From positions 1-58,409 of the forward strand of contig VEPM01000026.1 in NCBI GenBank assembly GCA_012026795.1: 58,409 nucleotides of DNA. The letters are read 5' to 3'. Origin of the DNA: Candidatus Methanoperedens sp. (lineage in GTDB: Archaea > Halobacteriota > Methanosarcinia > Methanosarcinales > Methanoperedenaceae). Positions 52,195 to 58,409 of the stretch are shown piece after piece. The notes beneath the pieces are model-generated. The model was not told the DNA's origin. It did no database searches and saw only the letters and a program-made list of their open reading frames with translations. Position 1 is the first letter of the stretch, and the number at the start of each line of letters is the position of its first letter. A program made the translations under genes and the position numbers.

Positions 52195-53999
52195 TTCTGA
52201 TCAAACTTCTTCAGCTTGAAATAAAATATACTTCCTTTTTGCGGTTCGCTTTCCACACAGATCTCACTGCCATGCGCCCTGATAATCCCGCTTGATATTG
52301 TAAGCCCAAGCCCGCTTCCGCCTGTTTTTCTTTTTGATGTGCTATCGGCCTGGTAAAATTTGTCAAATATTTTCATTACTTTATCCTTATCTATCCCGAT
52401 ACCTGTATCTTCAACCATGATTTTCACATCATCTCTTTCTTCTTTTGCTGAGATGATCAAGCGACCACCATTATTAGTGAATTTCAATGAATTACTGAGG
52501 AGATTATTCAATACTATAATAAGCTTATCCCTGTCTGCAAGTACAGGTGAGAGATATTCGGGGATCTCCGTTGATATCTCAATATTTTTTTTCAGGGCGA
52601 GATACCTGATATTTTCAATTGACACCTTTGCTATTTCCCGGACATTCACTTTTTCGTAATGAAATTCCATCTTCCCGGCTTCGATTTTTGAAAGGTCAAG
52701 GATATCATTGATCAACCTTGTCAGCCTGTCAACGTTACTAATTATATTAATTAGCATTTCTTTCTTGATCTCAAGTTCTACGGTCTCTTCTGAATCCAGG
52801 AATTCGGCTGAAGTTCTTATTGCCGAAAGAGGTGTTTTCAGTTCATGCGATACAAGAGAGATAAAATCCGATTTCAGGTTGTCCAGTTTTTTTAACTCTT
52901 CATTGGCGCGAATAAGCTCTGTGTTCTTTTCTTCCAGGTCTTTATTTGCCAGTTCAATTTTGGTCTCAAGCTTTTTCCTTATTTCCAGCAATTCTTGTGC
53001 TGTTTGATTGAAAATCCCTGTCAGTTCACCGATTTCATTTTTTGAGGTCACGGATATAGGTTTGAATTGCCCTTTTACAAGACCATGAGCGCCATTTTTG
53101 AGTGATTCGATGGGTTCGGTCATTCTTTTGGATATTACGATCGCAACAAGAACCACACAAAAAACTGCAAAAAGAGAAATAATCGTAGTTTCCATTCCAA
53201 GGTTCATAACATCAGCATACGCCTCTTCCTTGTTCTGTTCAACAACAAGTCCCCATCGATAAAGAGGCAGCCAGTAATATGATCCCAGTACATTCTCACC
53301 TTTATAATTTATATAGTCACCTATGCCTCTTTTTTCGTAAATCACTTCTTTTACGGCAAAATTATTATTGACATTTTCATGAAGGATTTTGGACATGTTC
53401 TTATGAAAAATAAGTTCTCCTTTATTGTTAACTAAGAATATTTCCCCCGATCTTCCAAGATCAATTCCCCCAATAAGAAAATACAGGTTCTCGATACTGA
53501 CCCTTGCACCCATTATTCCTGTAATCGTATCATCCTTTTTTATAGGATTGGTAATTATTATTCCAGGCAAACCAGTAATACCGGACATGGATACATCAGA
53601 TATGAACAATCTACCCCCAAGCGCTTCCTTAAGAAAAGGGTCACCAGGCGCATTGCCGGGATTATCAAGCGTAGAGAATGTAATATTTCCACTAAGGTCA
53701 ATTATAAAGAACTCTTCATATACACCTTCGTGTTCATTTTGAAATGCATGCAGGTATTTTCGAAAATTATCTTTTTCCGGATTTTCAGCAATAACTGAAA
53801 TAATACGTATATCATCCTTTCTTGTATCCATCCAGTTATCTATTGCGCGACCGGTATTTTCAGTCACTACAAGGAGATTCGTATTGATTGAATTACGTAT
53901 TGCCTCCTGACTGCGCTCATATGATACATACACAACAGCAGATAGCGGTATTATGGATATGATCAGGAAAAATATGATCTGTTCAGACCGTATTCTCAC
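52191..53999 (-). CDS. Cache-domain histidine kinase
   Basis: The 602-residue protein has a membrane segment at 8-27, an extracellular dCache sensor at about 30-265, a second membrane segment near 270-290, a HAMP domain with a coiled-coil of about 60 residues, a HisKA domain with phospho-acceptor His near 385 in SHELKTPL, and an HATPase domain at about 490-600 (N box NNLLSNSLKFT, G1 DTGIGID, G2 GGSGLGL). It precedes the binding-protein gene by an overlap and follows the HTH-receiver gene by 21 bases. Confidence 0.94.
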   Translation of the reverse strand: MRIRSEQIIFFLIISIIPLSAVVYVSYERSQEAIRNSINTNLLVVTENTGRAIDNWMDTRKDDIRIISVIAENPEKDNFRKYLHAFQNEHEGVYEEFFIIDLSGNITFSTLDNPGNAPGDPFLKEALGGRLFISDVSMSGITGLPGIIITNPIKKDDTITGIMGARVSIENLYFLIGGIDLGRSGEIFLVNNKGELIFHKNMSKILHENVNNNFAVKEVIYEKRGIGDYINYKGENVLGSYYWLPLYRWGLVVEQNKEEAYADVMNLGMETTIISLFAVFCVVLVAIVISKRMTEPIESLKNGAHGLVKGQFKPISVTSKNEIGELTGIFNQTAQELLEIRKKLETKIELANKDLEEKNTELIRANEELKKLDNLKSDFISLVSHELKTPLSAIRTSAEFLDSEETVELEIKKEMLINIISNVDRLTRLINDILDLSKIEAGKMEFHYEKVNVREIAKVSIENIRYLALKKNIEISTEIPEYLSPVLADRDKLIIVLNNLLSNSLKFTNNGGRLIISAKEERDDVKIMVEDTGIGIDKDKVMKIFDKFYQADSTSKRKTGGSGLGLTISSGIIRAHGSEICVESEPQKGSIFYFKLKKFDQK

Positions 54000-54020
54000 A
54001 TATTTGCCCCCTGTTCTGGA

Positions 54021-54533
54021 TCAGGATTCCCTTGATCTTTTAAGTATGTTCCTGATGCGGACTTTAAGTTCATTCAGGTTGAATGGTTTTGTTACATAAT
54101 CATCTGCGCCGATCTCAAGACCATCTACTTTATCTCGCACGTCATCTCTGGCGGTCAACATTATTACAGGGATCTTTTCTGTAAGTGCATCCTTTTTAAG
54201 CTTAGTGCATACTTCAAAACCATTAATTCCGGGCAACATGAGATCAAGGACGATCAAATCAGGCAATTCTGCCTTTGATTTCTCGATAGCTTCATAACCA
54301 TTAACTGCTTCGATAACTGCGTAACCTTCTGCTTCCAGGGATCTTTTTAATGGAAGAAGAGTAGAAATCTCATCGTCCACTATCATTATCTTTTGTCTTG
54401 TATCAGAAAAATTTTTGATCCTTCTTTCAACTTCTTTTTCAGGTATTCCAAGTATCCCGGATATTTCTTTATGAGAAATATTTTCATTCTTTTCAATTAA
54501 CTCTACGATTTTATCATCAATATTCTTATTCAT
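54021..54533 (-). CDS. Response regulator with N-terminal HTH
   Basis: The 170-residue protein starts with an HTH-like segment of about 42 residues (DDKIVELIEKNENISHKEISGILGIPEKEVERRIKN) resembling AsnC/Lrp helices. A receiver domain follows, with Asp53-Asp54, phospho-acceptor Asp97 in VLDLMLPG, Thr in MLTARDD and Lys in VTKPFN. The order HTH then receiver is the reverse of most response regulators. It overlaps the upstream winged-helix gene by eight bases. Confidence 0.88.
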   Translation of the reverse strand: MNKNIDDKIVELIEKNENISHKEISGILGIPEKEVERRIKNFSDTRQKIMIVDDEISTLLPLKRSLEAEGYAVIEAVNGYEAIEKSKAELPDLIVLDLMLPGINGFEVCTKLKKDALTEKIPVIMLTARDDVRDKVDGLEIGADDYVTKPFNLNELKVRIRNILKRSRES

Positions 54534-54855
54534 GATTTACCACCGGCTTTTTCAGATCAGGCAAAGGCATTTTGTCGTCCAATACTATCCTTAATTCATT
54601 ATAGAATTTTATTAGAAGTTTTGCTGCTTCGTTTTCTTCGTTAAGATGAAATGATCGGATCGTTTTTCCGATCTTTTTCTCAATTATTATATTATTTTCT
54701 AAAAGAGGGCCAATTACCCGTGCAACACTGGAATGGTACAATCCGGTCCCCTGTGCTATTCCGGAAAGATAATTGATCTCTCCTTTGTTTTTCATGAGAT
54801 ATTCCAGTACAGTTAATTGGGCAGTTTTCCCAAATAACTTTTCAAGTGGGCTCAT
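54526..54855 (-). CDS. Winged-helix regulator (MarR-like)
   Basis: The 109-residue protein has a winged-helix domain: KTAQLTVLEYLMKNKGEINYLSGIAQGTGLYHSSVARVIGPLLENNIIIEKKIGKTIRSFHLN, followed by a helix. AAAAGGAGGACAA precedes the ATG. It is the first gene of the operon with the HTH-receiver, kinase and binding protein, so it likely regulates this unit or the divergent operon. Confidence 0.83.
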   Translation of the reverse strand: MSPLEKLFGKTAQLTVLEYLMKNKGEINYLSGIAQGTGLYHSSVARVIGPLLENNIIIEKKIGKTIRSFHLNEENEAAKLLIKFYNELRIVLDDKMPLPDLKKPVVNHE

Positions 54856-55007
54856 AATTTGTCCTCCTTTTTTTTGATGACTTCCTGGTTCTATTTAACC
54901 ATATTTGAGTATATATTCATATAGTTATGCGTTTACAATCATATTATTTATGTAAAAATATAGTATCTTTATAGTTTACAACAATAAATATATCCAATTC
55001 AAACACT

Positions 55008-55031
55008 AACTTGACTACAAATAGACAAGTT
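55008..55031. promoter_or_regulatory. 24-base palindrome between divergent operons
   Basis: AACTTGACTA-CAAA-TAGACAAGTT is palindromic in 9 of 10 arm positions. It lies just upstream of the TATA-like GTTATATTA near 55045 that would serve the surface protein and ABC operon, and on the other side faces the winged-helix operon 150 bases away. It is a candidate operator. Confidence 0.5.
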
Positions 55032-55106
55032 TAAGTATTTTGACGTTATATTATTGATTAAGGCGAATCTCAATCGATGAGCCTGAAAAAATCAGGAGTG
55101 ATGTTA

Positions 55107-56213
55107 ATGAAAATCATATTAAAAAAGTGTAATTGTAATATAAAGTGGTATAGATTTGTGTTGCTGGCAGTATGCATGTCACTTCTTGCTGGTACAGCAG
55201 GCGCCAATCTTGAGATCACAGACTTCTTTTCAGATTTCACAAGCAGCGAGGTCACTATTAAAGCCACCCAATATCACCAGGGAAAAGCAGTTTTTGAACT
55301 CCTGGATGGTACAAATGTAGTAGAATCACAGATCGTGCCTTTTAAAGCAGGTGCGGGAGAAGAAGTTCCCAAAGTAATATTATGGCAGAATAAACATCAG
55401 CGTGATTATTACACCGCAAAAGTGAGTATATATAATGACACCAAGCTTCATGACAATAAAACATATCCGGTATCATACGGAACCGTTGCCATGCCCAGTT
55501 TCCAGGTAGTGGATTTCTCACCTTCGAACAAAGGTGTGCAGTTGCTGCTGCGCCCTTTTAATCCAAGCGCTGTTGATATCAAAATAGAACTGCTCGACGG
55601 CAATGACATTGTATATACAAAGACAAAAGAAGACGTTTCGCTGACGTCAAATGTAGAGCTGAAAATAGAATGGCCTTTTCTTTTGAATAATAAAGAGAAA
55701 TATACTGTCCGGGTAAAAATACTCACTCACAGGCTGTATTCGGAGCCTCTTATCAATACATACATTGCAACTTTTACTGCAAATGATGATGTCGATATCC
55801 TGCCGGATGATGTTGAGGTTGATGAATACGGCGCCAGTGTAACACTTCGCGGTGAGTCACAGGTTCCATTTGACGGATTCGTCGATATATCTGCGATAAA
55901 CAGGGCGACAAAAGAAACTAAAACATACCGACAGCAGGTCGAAGAGATACTAATCTCCGGAAAAGAAGACACAGCAGGAGTTGTATGGAAAGAACTTGGA
56001 TCAGGAACATATGATGTCAGGATCCAGGCTGTAAATAAAGAAAGTATCTCACTTGATAAGTATGATACTGTGCTTCGCATCCCGGAAGTTGAAACGGTTT
56101 CCGAAACACCCTCAACAAACGGCACCCCGGCATTAACAGGATACACCGGTTTTGCAGCAATTGCTATCGTGATAGTTGTACTTGTGGCAATAAGGAGAAA
56201 GAGAGGTGGGTAG
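55107..56213 (+). CDS. Surface-exposed protein of an ABC exporter operon
   Basis: I choose ATG 55107, because GGAGTGA at 55095-55101 is the ribosome binding site. ATG 55077 would add ten residues. The 368-residue protein has a signal peptide (LLAVCMSLLAGTAGA), an ectodomain of beta-sandwich repeats (DIKIELLDGND, YTVRVKI, GTYDVRIQAVN) and a C-terminal membrane anchor (GFAAIAIVIVVLVAI with RRKRGG). It resembles COG1361-type archaeal surface proteins found next to MacB-like permeases. It overlaps the permease's ribosome binding site. Confidence 0.82.
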   Translation: MKIILKKCNCNIKWYRFVLLAVCMSLLAGTAGANLEITDFFSDFTSSEVTIKATQYHQGKAVFELLDGTNVVESQIVPFKAGAGEEVPKVILWQNKHQRDYYTAKVSIYNDTKLHDNKTYPVSYGTVAMPSFQVVDFSPSNKGVQLLLRPFNPSAVDIKIELLDGNDIVYTKTKEDVSLTSNVELKIEWPFLLNNKEKYTVRVKILTHRLYSEPLINTYIATFTANDDVDILPDDVEVDEYGASVTLRGESQVPFDGFVDISAINRATKETKTYRQQVEEILISGKEDTAGVVWKELGSGTYDVRIQAVNKESISLDKYDTVLRIPEVETVSETPSTNGTPALTGYTGFAAIAIVIVVLVAIRRKRGG

Positions 56214-56214
56214 T

Positions 56215-57369
56215 ATGTTCGACCTTATTATCCGAAGCATGGCTCAGAGAAAAATGAGGACCGGGCTTACCATATTCGGGATAGCACTGGGCATTTTTGC
56301 GGTTGTAGTGATGGGGGGTATGTCTGAACATATGAACCTCGTTGTGGATAAGTCATTGAAACTCTTAGCAAATAATATCCAGGTAGAACCAGATGGAACA
56401 TTTGGCGGTGTCGGAACTCTTGATGAATCAAAAATCCGGCAGGTGAAGAGAGTGCCGGGGGTAAAAGATGCTTATGGAGTATTAATGACCGCTCTTGATC
56501 CGGAGGGAGGAGGTGGAGGATTCACGATGGAAGATATGGTTTTTGGTGTCCTTCCTGAAAAACAGATGACAGATGCAAAGCTTACCTCAGGCCGATACCT
56601 GGTCCCTGGAGATGGTTATAAAGTAGTTGTGGGAAGCAGCATTGCCCGGAAGTTCAATCTTAAGGTTGGAGATGAACTTGAGATAAAAAGTAAAAGTTTG
56701 CAGCGCTCATCATCCATAACTCATACAAGAAATGTAAGCGTCGTGGGCATACTGGAATACACAGGTTCCTTTTTTGATTCTTCAGTTCAGATGCCACTTG
56801 AGAGGGCACAGAAGTTCTATAAAATGGAAAACACCGTCTCATTCATTTACGCTGAACCTGCTTCCAATGCAGATCCTTCTGAAGTTGCAAAAAGAATTGA
56901 ATTGAGTATAGATAAAATAAAAAGCAAATCCCCTGAACAACTTAGAAAAGATATCGAGGGAGGCCTCGTCATTTTCGGTTTGATCACTATAAGCGCGGCA
57001 GTCCTTGCAGCACTCATCGGTGGGTTGAGTGTCATGAATACCATGCTGATGTCTGTTTCAGAGAGGACAAAGGAATTCGGGCTTCTAAAAGCGCTTGGTG
57101 CTGAGAGGAAAAGTATTCTGCTTATGACCATGGGTGAAGCTGCGATCATGGGGATAATTGGAGGAATTTCCGGAATAGCTATTGGCGGAATACTTACGCA
57201 CTTTTTGAACAAATCATTTGAAGCACAGGGTTCGGCGCTTTTTGCCATTACTCCCAGGCTTATCGTGATCGGATTACTGTTTGCAACAATTCTTGGAATT
57301 ATCTGTGGTACTTACCCTGCTTATCGTGCCACGAAATTGAGTCCAATGGAGGCACTGCGATATGAATAA
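56215..57369 (+). CDS. MacB/FtsX-type ABC transporter permease
   Basis: ATG 56215 is supported by GAGGTG at 56203-56208, while GTG 56206 lies within that site. The 384-residue protein has one N-terminal membrane helix, a large external MacB-like domain (about 45-240) and an FtsX domain with three C-terminal helices (GGLSVMNTMLMSVSERTKEFGLLKALGAERKSILL). It overlaps the ATPase gene by eight bases. The operon suggests export or envelope remodelling. Confidence 0.92.
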   Translation: MFDLIIRSMAQRKMRTGLTIFGIALGIFAVVVMGGMSEHMNLVVDKSLKLLANNIQVEPDGTFGGVGTLDESKIRQVKRVPGVKDAYGVLMTALDPEGGGGGFTMEDMVFGVLPEKQMTDAKLTSGRYLVPGDGYKVVVGSSIARKFNLKVGDELEIKSKSLQRSSSITHTRNVSVVGILEYTGSFFDSSVQMPLERAQKFYKMENTVSFIYAEPASNADPSEVAKRIELSIDKIKSKSPEQLRKDIEGGLVIFGLITISAAVLAALIGGLSVMNTMLMSVSERTKEFGLLKALGAERKSILLMTMGEAAIMGIIGGISGIAIGGILTHFLNKSFEAQGSALFAITPRLIVIGLLFATILGIICGTYPAYRATKLSPMEALRYE

Positions 57370-58144
57370 CAATGGGAATAACGGAAATAATGGGAACCAT
57401 GCTGCAAAGGGTGAACCCGTCCTTCACATAAAGAATCTCACGAAGACCTATATGCAGGGCAAAATACCGGTTCATGCCCTGAATGATGTCAGTTTTGATG
57501 TAAACAAAGGAGAGTTACTGAGCATAGTTGGACCTTCTGGAAGCGGAAAATCAACGCTTCTTTCAATGATCGGACTGCTTGACAGGCCAACAGGTGGCAG
57601 CGTCTTTATAGATAATGTAGAGATAACAAAAGCAAAAGAGAGCGAAGCTCCAAAGATCCGTAGAGAAAAGATAGGATTTGTTTTCCAGCATTTCAATTTG
57701 CTTTCCACACTCAACGCAATGGAAAACGTGGATATTGCAATGAGATTTAGCGGAGTTCAAAAAAAAAAGCGAAAAGGACGGGCGCTCGAATTGCTCACCC
57801 AGGTAGGGCTTGGTGACAGGGTAACACATAAGCCGTCGGAATTATCCGGAGGACAGCAGCAGCGCGTTGCGATTGCAAGAGCGATGGCAAATGAACCCGC
57901 GATATTGCTGGCCGATGAACCTACAGGAGCGGTCGATACAAAGACAAGGGAGGTAATTGTTGAACTCCTGAAAGGGCTCAGTAAAAAAGGCCAGACTATC
58001 ATTGTGGTGACACACGATATGGAGGTCGCGAAACAAACGAACCGAATAATCACTATGCGTGATGGGAAAATTGCGAGTGACGAATATCTAAAAGGGGCAA
58101 CAGAAAATGAACAATATAAATTCAAATTGTCGGAACAGGTATAA
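57362..58144 (+). CDS. ABC transporter ATPase (MacB/LolD type)
   Basis: The 260-residue ATPase has Walker A GPSGSGKS at 57-64, Q-loop VFQHFNLL, signature LSGGQQQR, Walker B ILLADEPTGAVD and H-loop VVTHD. The N-terminus is a low-complexity Asn/Gly stretch (NNNGNNGNNG) before the domain begins at about residue 18, which is unusual. It pairs with the permease upstream. Confidence 0.95.
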   Translation: MNNNGNNGNNGNHAAKGEPVLHIKNLTKTYMQGKIPVHALNDVSFDVNKGELLSIVGPSGSGKSTLLSMIGLLDRPTGGSVFIDNVEITKAKESEAPKIRREKIGFVFQHFNLLSTLNAMENVDIAMRFSGVQKKKRKGRALELLTQVGLGDRVTHKPSELSGGQQQRVAIARAMANEPAILLADEPTGAVDTKTREVIVELLKGLSKKGQTIIVVTHDMEVAKQTNRIITMRDGKIASDEYLKGATENEQYKFKLSEQV

Positions 58145-58191
58145 CCTGGCGAATGCAGTTGCAGGGGCAGCATCTTTTTTCCTTCCTATCC

Positions 58192-58218
58192 ATAACCTAA
58201 CTGCCGCTTTTAGGTTAT
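58192..58218. terminator. Inverted repeat downstream of the ABC operon
   Basis: ATAACCTAA (58192-58200) and TTAGGTTAT (58210-58218) pair perfectly over a 9-base loop. A T-run (58174-58179) precedes it. It may end the ABC operon transcript. It may alternatively belong to the end of the insertion sequence that follows. Confidence 0.4.
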
Positions 58219-58370
58219 ACCGCATATCATGTTTTGATGATAACAAACAATTGTAGCAGGTCATACAAGAGGTAGCTGAAAATGAATAAAATAAGAAAAA
58301 TAGTCTTAATTCCCACATTCCGCACATGGTGCCCGTTGATTTTATATAATCAAAATAAGAATCAACCGGC

Positions 58371-58409
58371 ATGGAATATTCGAGTAAAAACATTGATCAC
58401 CTTGGTATA
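58371..58409 (+). mobile_element. Start of a probable IS1634/DUF4277-type transposase (cut by window end)
   Basis: ATG 58371 opens 13 codons, MEYSSKNIDHLGI, before the window ends. The KNIDHLGI text resembles the N-terminal DUF4277 region of IS1634-family transposases abundant in Methanosarcinales. The evidence is short, so the call is tentative. A different frame from ATG 58282 after GAGGT is also open to the edge. Confidence 0.4.

Noticed and set aside
1-58409. tRNA, rRNA or CRISPR array
   Set aside because: Reading all intergenic regions showed no cloverleaf with a T-loop GGTTCRANTCC, no rRNA segment and no regularly spaced repeat array.

Overview
The window is archaeal and most likely from a methanogen-related euryarchaeon of the Methanosarcinales, resembling Candidatus Methanoperedens (ANME-2d). 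That placement is inferred from gene content and from ORF texture; no marker gene such as mcrA or rRNA is present. Archaeal signs are an archaellum operon (three archaellins plus ArlF, G, H, I, J), the KH-beta-CASP termination factor aCPSF1/FttA next to the proteasome beta subunit, citramalate synthase of the archaeal isoleucine route, TATA-box promoters, and GGAGGTGA-type ribosome binding sites.

Layout. 1-2200: a truncated gene end, an orphan lipoprotein leader and small hypothetical genes including a DUF2769 cysteine-rich protein. 2200-16323: a motility and chemotaxis island with a degenerate receiver protein, three archaellins, arlFGHIJ, two paralogous cheY genes, cheB, cheA, cheR, cheC and, after a 595-base gap holding a MITE-like element, cheD. 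No arlCDE, cheF, cheW or chemoreceptor gene lies in the window. 16331-25488: housekeeping genes (cation efflux, fttA-psmB, a dihydrolipoamide-dehydrogenase-like enzyme, YggU, a Toprim protein, nitroreductase, YgiQ radical SAM). 25600-31107: a large propeller/PKD surface protein, small membrane proteins, a RelE-type toxin-antitoxin pair and an M42 peptidase. 31199-34920: cimA-ilvB-ilvN for branched-chain amino acids. 35166-39812: a nitroreductase, a UbiA-type prenyltransferase and a three-gene unit of KaiC-like ATPase, Roadblock protein and FIST sensor protein. 39865-44866: a zinc-ribbon/PAPS-reductase/ferredoxin fusion, a DUF362 membrane protein and a phosphoesterase. 45111-51125: vapBC, purB and an arginine cluster (GNAT, argC, CBS protein, argJ). 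51145-54855: a signalling operon of winged-helix protein, HTH-receiver, Cache histidine kinase and a membrane-anchored binding protein whose halves are in reversed order. 55008-58144: a surface protein with a MacB/LolCDE-like ABC exporter. The start of a probable transposase runs off the right end.

The most notable observations are: (1) a phased TCACAC direct repeat just upstream of the TATA boxes of the archaellin operon and both cheY genes, suggesting one motility regulator; (2) the KaiC-Roadblock-FIST gene unit; (3) the apparently circularly permuted substrate-binding protein coupled to a histidine kinase; (4) three genes (cimA, the PAPS-reductase fusion, the FIST gene) whose conserved N-termini lie upstream of any ATG, GTG or TTG, two of them with Shine-Dalgarno-like sequences placed for UUA or AUU initiation; (5) tandem hairpins between archaellin genes; (6) a surface protein whose repeats count as two seven-bladed propellers around a PKD domain. 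None of these was tested by search or folding software.
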